From: Corynebacterium sp. sy039
GTDB lineage: Bacteria; Actinomycetota; Actinomycetes; Mycobacteriales; Mycobacteriaceae
Direction: 5' to 3'
DNA: 64,000 nucleotides
NCBI RefSeq assembly: GCF_007904105.1
Contig: NZ_CP042325.1
Coordinates: 62,001-126,000 of the forward strand
Numbering within the stretch: position 1 is the stretch's first letter; the number at the start of each line of letters is the position of its first letter. This document shows, one piece after another, positions 61,342-64,000 of the stretch. The notes under the pieces were generated by a model. It was not told where the DNA came from. It ran no database searches and worked only from the letters and a program-made list of their open reading frames with translations. Both the position numbers and the translations under genes were made by a program.

Positions 61342-61593
61342 GTGTCTAAATTTTTCACAGATTATAATGAGCAAGTCGAATTACTTGAGAAGCGTGGAAT
61401 GATTATCGCGGATCCTGAATATGCGGTTCATGTTTTGCGTACACATAGCTATTATCGATTGTCTGGTTACTGGTACCCAATGAGGTCTATGGATCCTATT
61501 ACTCATTGTAGCCTCGATACTTTTCGAGAAGGTGCAAATTTTGACCTAGTATTAAAACTTTATGATTTTGATGCGCGCCTTCATCAGCTCTAA
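61342..61593 (+). pseudogene. AbiF/AbiD (Abi_2) protein, truncated after 83 residues
   Basis: GTG start 61342. YNEQVELLEKRGMIIADPEY, HSYYRLSGYWYPMR and LVLKLYDFDARLHQL match the N-terminal third of Abi_2 proteins, which are normally about 300 residues. The frame ends with TAA and runs straight into the convergent HxlR gene, so the HEPN catalytic part is gone. The lost region is not found elsewhere in the window. Confidence 0.8.
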
Positions 61594-62021
61594 TTTTCTG
61601 AAGAGTAATTATGTGATGCATTTATGCTTGCAGGTGAGGGAGTGGGGGCTTGTGCGTCGTATTTTTCATTAGCGGCTAGAACATCATCGCGATGTTCTTC
61701 TGCCCACTGACGTATAGCTGCTAGCGGCAGCGCTAAAGAGCGTCCTAGTTCTGTGAGTTCGTATTCGACGCCAACCGGCATGGTTGGGTAAACAGTGCGG
61801 GTGATCATGCCGTCTCGTTCTAATGATCGCAAAGTTTGTGTAAGAATTTTAGCCGATATGCCCTGAATATCACGTTTAAGTTGGTTGAAACGTAAAGGGT
61901 GTTGGCTGAGTTTGCCGATGATCAGTGCTGTCCATTTATCTGATACTCGGTCAAGGATTTTGCGGCAGGGGCATTGTTGTGAGTAAACATCAGGAGTTTC
62001 AGAACAGGCTATAGTTTCCAT
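61590..62021 (-). CDS. HxlR-family transcriptional regulator
   Basis: 143 residues. The winged helix-turn-helix shows CPCRKILDRVSDKWTALIIGKLSQHPLRFNQLKRDIQGISAKILTQTLRSLERDGM. The N-terminal cysteines could make it redox-sensitive, as in HypR/QorR. It is divergent from an MDR oxidoreductase gene across 172 bp, the usual regulator-target pairing. Confidence 0.88.
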   Translation of the reverse strand: METIACSETPDVYSQQCPCRKILDRVSDKWTALIIGKLSQHPLRFNQLKRDIQGISAKILTQTLRSLERDGMITRTVYPTMPVGVEYELTELGRSLALPLAAIRQWAEEHRDDVLAANEKYDAQAPTPSPASINASHNYSSEN

Positions 62022-62193
62022 AAGAAACTAGGTTACTTGTAGGTTGTTAGATTTCCCAAAAGTGCATTCTTGTGGGGCTATGAGCGCTATTGCATTCTTA
62101 ATGAAGGAAATGCTTAATGCGTTTCAGCGGAATCAACTTCAGCCTTTCTCCTTTCTCATATGAGTTTTTGAGAGGGCTATTAAAGGAGGATTA

Positions 62194-63132
62194 ATGACCA
62201 TGATGAAACAAGCTCAAATACGACAGTGGGGATCTGTAGATAATTTCGAGTATGTAGACTCTGTAATTCCTGAAGCACTCCCCGGGAGATTAGTAGTGAA
62301 GAACTGTGCAGTAGGAATTAATCCCGTTGATTGGAAAACACGCTCTGGGGCAGGGATTTCTGGCATGCTTGCTCTTGACGAGCCTATCGTGCTTGGTTGG
62401 GATTTTGCAGGTGAGGTTGTGGCTACTGGGCCTGAGACTACTGGTTATGCTGTTGGTGATCGTATTTTTGGGATGTCTGCATTTCCAGACCTTGGGCATT
62501 GCTACGCCGAGTATATCCAGGTGAAAGTCGGAGATGTAGCGAAAATTCCAGAAAATATCAGTTTTGTGGAAGCCGGAGCAGTGCCCTTGGCAGCGTTGAC
62601 CGCGTATCAGAGTCTGTTTGATATTGCTGGTATTCAGCCTGGACAAAAAGTACTGGTGCAAGGGGGCAGTGGTGGAGTGGGGCATGTAGCAGTACAGCTC
62701 GCCAAGGATGCTGGTGCTCAGGTGTGGGCTAGTGCATCTACTCGGAACCAAGAATTTCTGTCCACATTAGGTGCACACCCCATTGATTATAGTCAGGACG
62801 ACTTTAGTGATTTTGTTGAATATTTCGATATTATTCTGGATACGGTTGGTGGGGAAGTATTCCAAAATTCGTTGAAATTGCTTGCTCAAGGTGGGTGTAT
62901 TGTGACGTGTCCTGATCCTAGTCAGATTTCAGAAGCGCGTGAACAAGGTTATGACGCGCATTGGGTGTTTGTTCGTCCGGATCGTGTGCAACTTGAAACT
63001 ATCGCTAAGGCTTTAGGGGAGAAAAAATTGGTTGTTCATATTCAACAGGAATTCCCCTTCAGGGAACTAGCGCAAGCTCATAGATTGGGAGAAGGTGGGC
63101 ATGTTCGTGGAAAGATTGTGCTTACTTTTTGA
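62194..63132 (+). CDS. NADP-dependent MDR oxidoreductase
   Basis: 312 residues. VNPVDWKTRSG, VLGWDFAGEVV and VLVQGGSGGVGHVAVQLAKDAG are typical of zinc-free MDR enzymes such as quinone oxidoreductases. GGAGGA precedes ATG 62194. Control by the divergent HxlR regulator is likely. Second MDR gene in the window besides 38606-39556. Confidence 0.87.
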   Translation: MTMMKQAQIRQWGSVDNFEYVDSVIPEALPGRLVVKNCAVGINPVDWKTRSGAGISGMLALDEPIVLGWDFAGEVVATGPETTGYAVGDRIFGMSAFPDLGHCYAEYIQVKVGDVAKIPENISFVEAGAVPLAALTAYQSLFDIAGIQPGQKVLVQGGSGGVGHVAVQLAKDAGAQVWASASTRNQEFLSTLGAHPIDYSQDDFSDFVEYFDIILDTVGGEVFQNSLKLLAQGGCIVTCPDPSQISEAREQGYDAHWVFVRPDRVQLETIAKALGEKKLVVHIQQEFPFRELAQAHRLGEGGHVRGKIVLTF

Positions 63133-63174
63133 TGAGAAGTTGAAAAATTTTATTTGAGGGCTGGATTTATTATT

Positions 63175-63195
63175 CCGGCGCATAATGTGCGTCGG
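63175..63195. promoter_or_regulatory. Inverted repeat between the MDR gene and the last MFS gene
   Basis: CCGGCGCA-TAATG-TGCGTCGG (63175-63195), an 8-bp stem with one G-T pair, no U-run. It may be an operator or a processing hairpin. The rest of 63133-63361 shows nothing clear. Confidence 0.35.
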
Positions 63196-63361
63196 CTTGG
63201 AAAACGTTTAAGTTCCTAAAAGAGTCAGGCTTGTAGCAAGAAAATGAAGAAAAAGTAATCACTAAAGGTATTAGGCTGAAAAAGCCCTGTCCTGGTGTGG
63301 GTATTTATGCTAGTTTCTCTTTTACATGAACAGTATTCTTTGTGGGAAGGTGGAGGTGTAA

Positions 63362-64000
63362 TTGAGTAATCAGCTTCCTCAGAGCGGTCATTTTGCAGGT
63401 GTGAGAAATGAGCAAATACCTGTTTTCTTGCTTATTTCCATCCTTATTAGTGGTGTTTCCACGTTCATGCTCTATCCTCTGCTTACTTTTCGGCTGCTCG
63501 ATATGGGCTTGAATCTCACAGAGGTTGGAGTGGTGTTGGGAGCTCTATCCGGGACGGGTAAGATCCTGGCGTATCTCATAGGAACCATAAACAGTAGGGT
63601 GGGCTCAAAATTAACTGCTTGTATAGGGTTGATTTTGCGGACCGTCGGCATTGCTGTGTTCTTTTTCCAGGTAAATACTTTTATTTATGTTGTATTTGCC
63701 GCGCTTGCATCACTAGGCTCAACCGCTACTGCATTGGGGATAAAGACAGAACTCATGCGGCTATCACATAGCCGTAAGTACATTACACTCCGATCAATGG
63801 CGATTAACTCCGGCGCTATTGTAGGACCAGCTCTCGGTGCGGCTTTTCATTATTTTTTCCATTTCAACACAATACTCATTGTTTCCATCCTGGCGTATGT
63901 ATTCTTAGCCTTGCTGCTGGCTATTCTTCCGTTTTCTCAGCCTGAAGCGCAAGCAACCAGTATGGAGAATACTTCCGACGGTAAGGGTAAAGACTCTTTT
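63362..64000 (+). CDS. MFS transporter, N-terminal part (cut by window edge)
   Basis: 213 codons are visible from TTG 63362, which follows GGAGG by about 5 bases; the gene continues past the window. At least six membrane segments are present (FLLISILISGVSTFMLYPLL, VGVVLGALSGTGKILAYLIG) with the SRKYITLRSMAINSGAIVGPALGAAF helix typical of MFS. Substrate unknown. Confidence 0.75.
   Translation, partial: MSNQLPQSGHFAGVRNEQIPVFLLISILISGVSTFMLYPLLTFRLLDMGLNLTEVGVVLGALSGTGKILAYLIGTINSRVGSKLTACIGLILRTVGIAVFFFQVNTFIYVVFAALASLGSTATALGIKTELMRLSHSRKYITLRSMAINSGAIVGPALGAAFHYFFHFNTILIVSILAYVFLALLLAILPFSQPEAQATSMENTSDGKGKDSF

Noticed and set aside
61158..61349. 63-residue ORF overlapping the structured leader
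   Set aside because: It covers the leader hairpins, has no ribosome binding site and is Cys-rich without family resemblance.

Overview
The window most likely comes from a low- to mid-GC Corynebacterium, close in character to the C. diphtheriae / ulcerans / kutscheri group. This is an inference from content. It carries the mycolata arabinogalactan block (DprE1, DprE2, AftA, a single Emb, GlfT1, Wzm/Wzt and a GtrA protein) in the same neighbourhood order as the Mycobacterium tuberculosis Rv3777-Rv3793 region, plus an MmpL-type transporter. No database search was possible, so the species is open.

Layout. (1) 1-8930: three tandem paralogous genes for large secreted proteins. Two complete members share a novel N-terminal domain of about 430 residues. 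They differ in their stalk: a Ser/Thr/Pro-rich stalk in one, ten tandem immunoglobulin-like repeats of about 128 residues in the other. All share a C-terminal tail without an LPXTG signal. Each complete gene is preceded by a 12-G run inside its probable promoter spacer. (2) 8940-9566: a decayed hicAB toxin-antitoxin pair under a palindrome-covered promoter. (3) 9.7-22 kb: ordinary chromosomal genes (nitroreductase, ROK regulator, DUF885 peptidase, OhrR-type regulator with DUF1304 divergon, AbrB and TSUP membrane proteins, PRC-barrel stress protein, SDR, LysE exporter, S4 protein, VOC protein). (4) 22-39.6 kb: M13 peptidase, then the arabinogalactan assembly block on the minus strand. DprE1/DprE2 make decaprenyl-phospho-arabinose, AftA and Emb polymerise arabinan, GlfT1 primes galactan and Wzm/Wzt exports lipid-linked galactan. 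(5) 39.66 kb: tRNA-Ser(UGA), followed by a small decayed segment. (6) 40.6-51 kb: BrkB, a Tat metallophosphoesterase, a CAP protein, an MmpL-TetR operon and an ABC exporter operon. (7) 51-64 kb: an accessory region dense in toxin-antitoxin and defence-type genes (YefM-YoeB, a DUF4143 ATPase, an orphan Phd-type antitoxin, Panacea-Doc, an AbiF-type fragment with a structured leader). It also holds a 46-bp tandem repeat array, several MFS transporters, a deleted MFS copy and an ATP-grasp ligase paired with an exporter.

The strongest candidates for something undescribed are the phase-variable surface-protein family at 1-8.9 kb, the AbiF-type remnant with its folded leader RNA at 61.27-61.6 kb, the ATP-grasp/MFS mini-cluster at 55-57.6 kb and the 46-bp repeat array at 51.74 kb.
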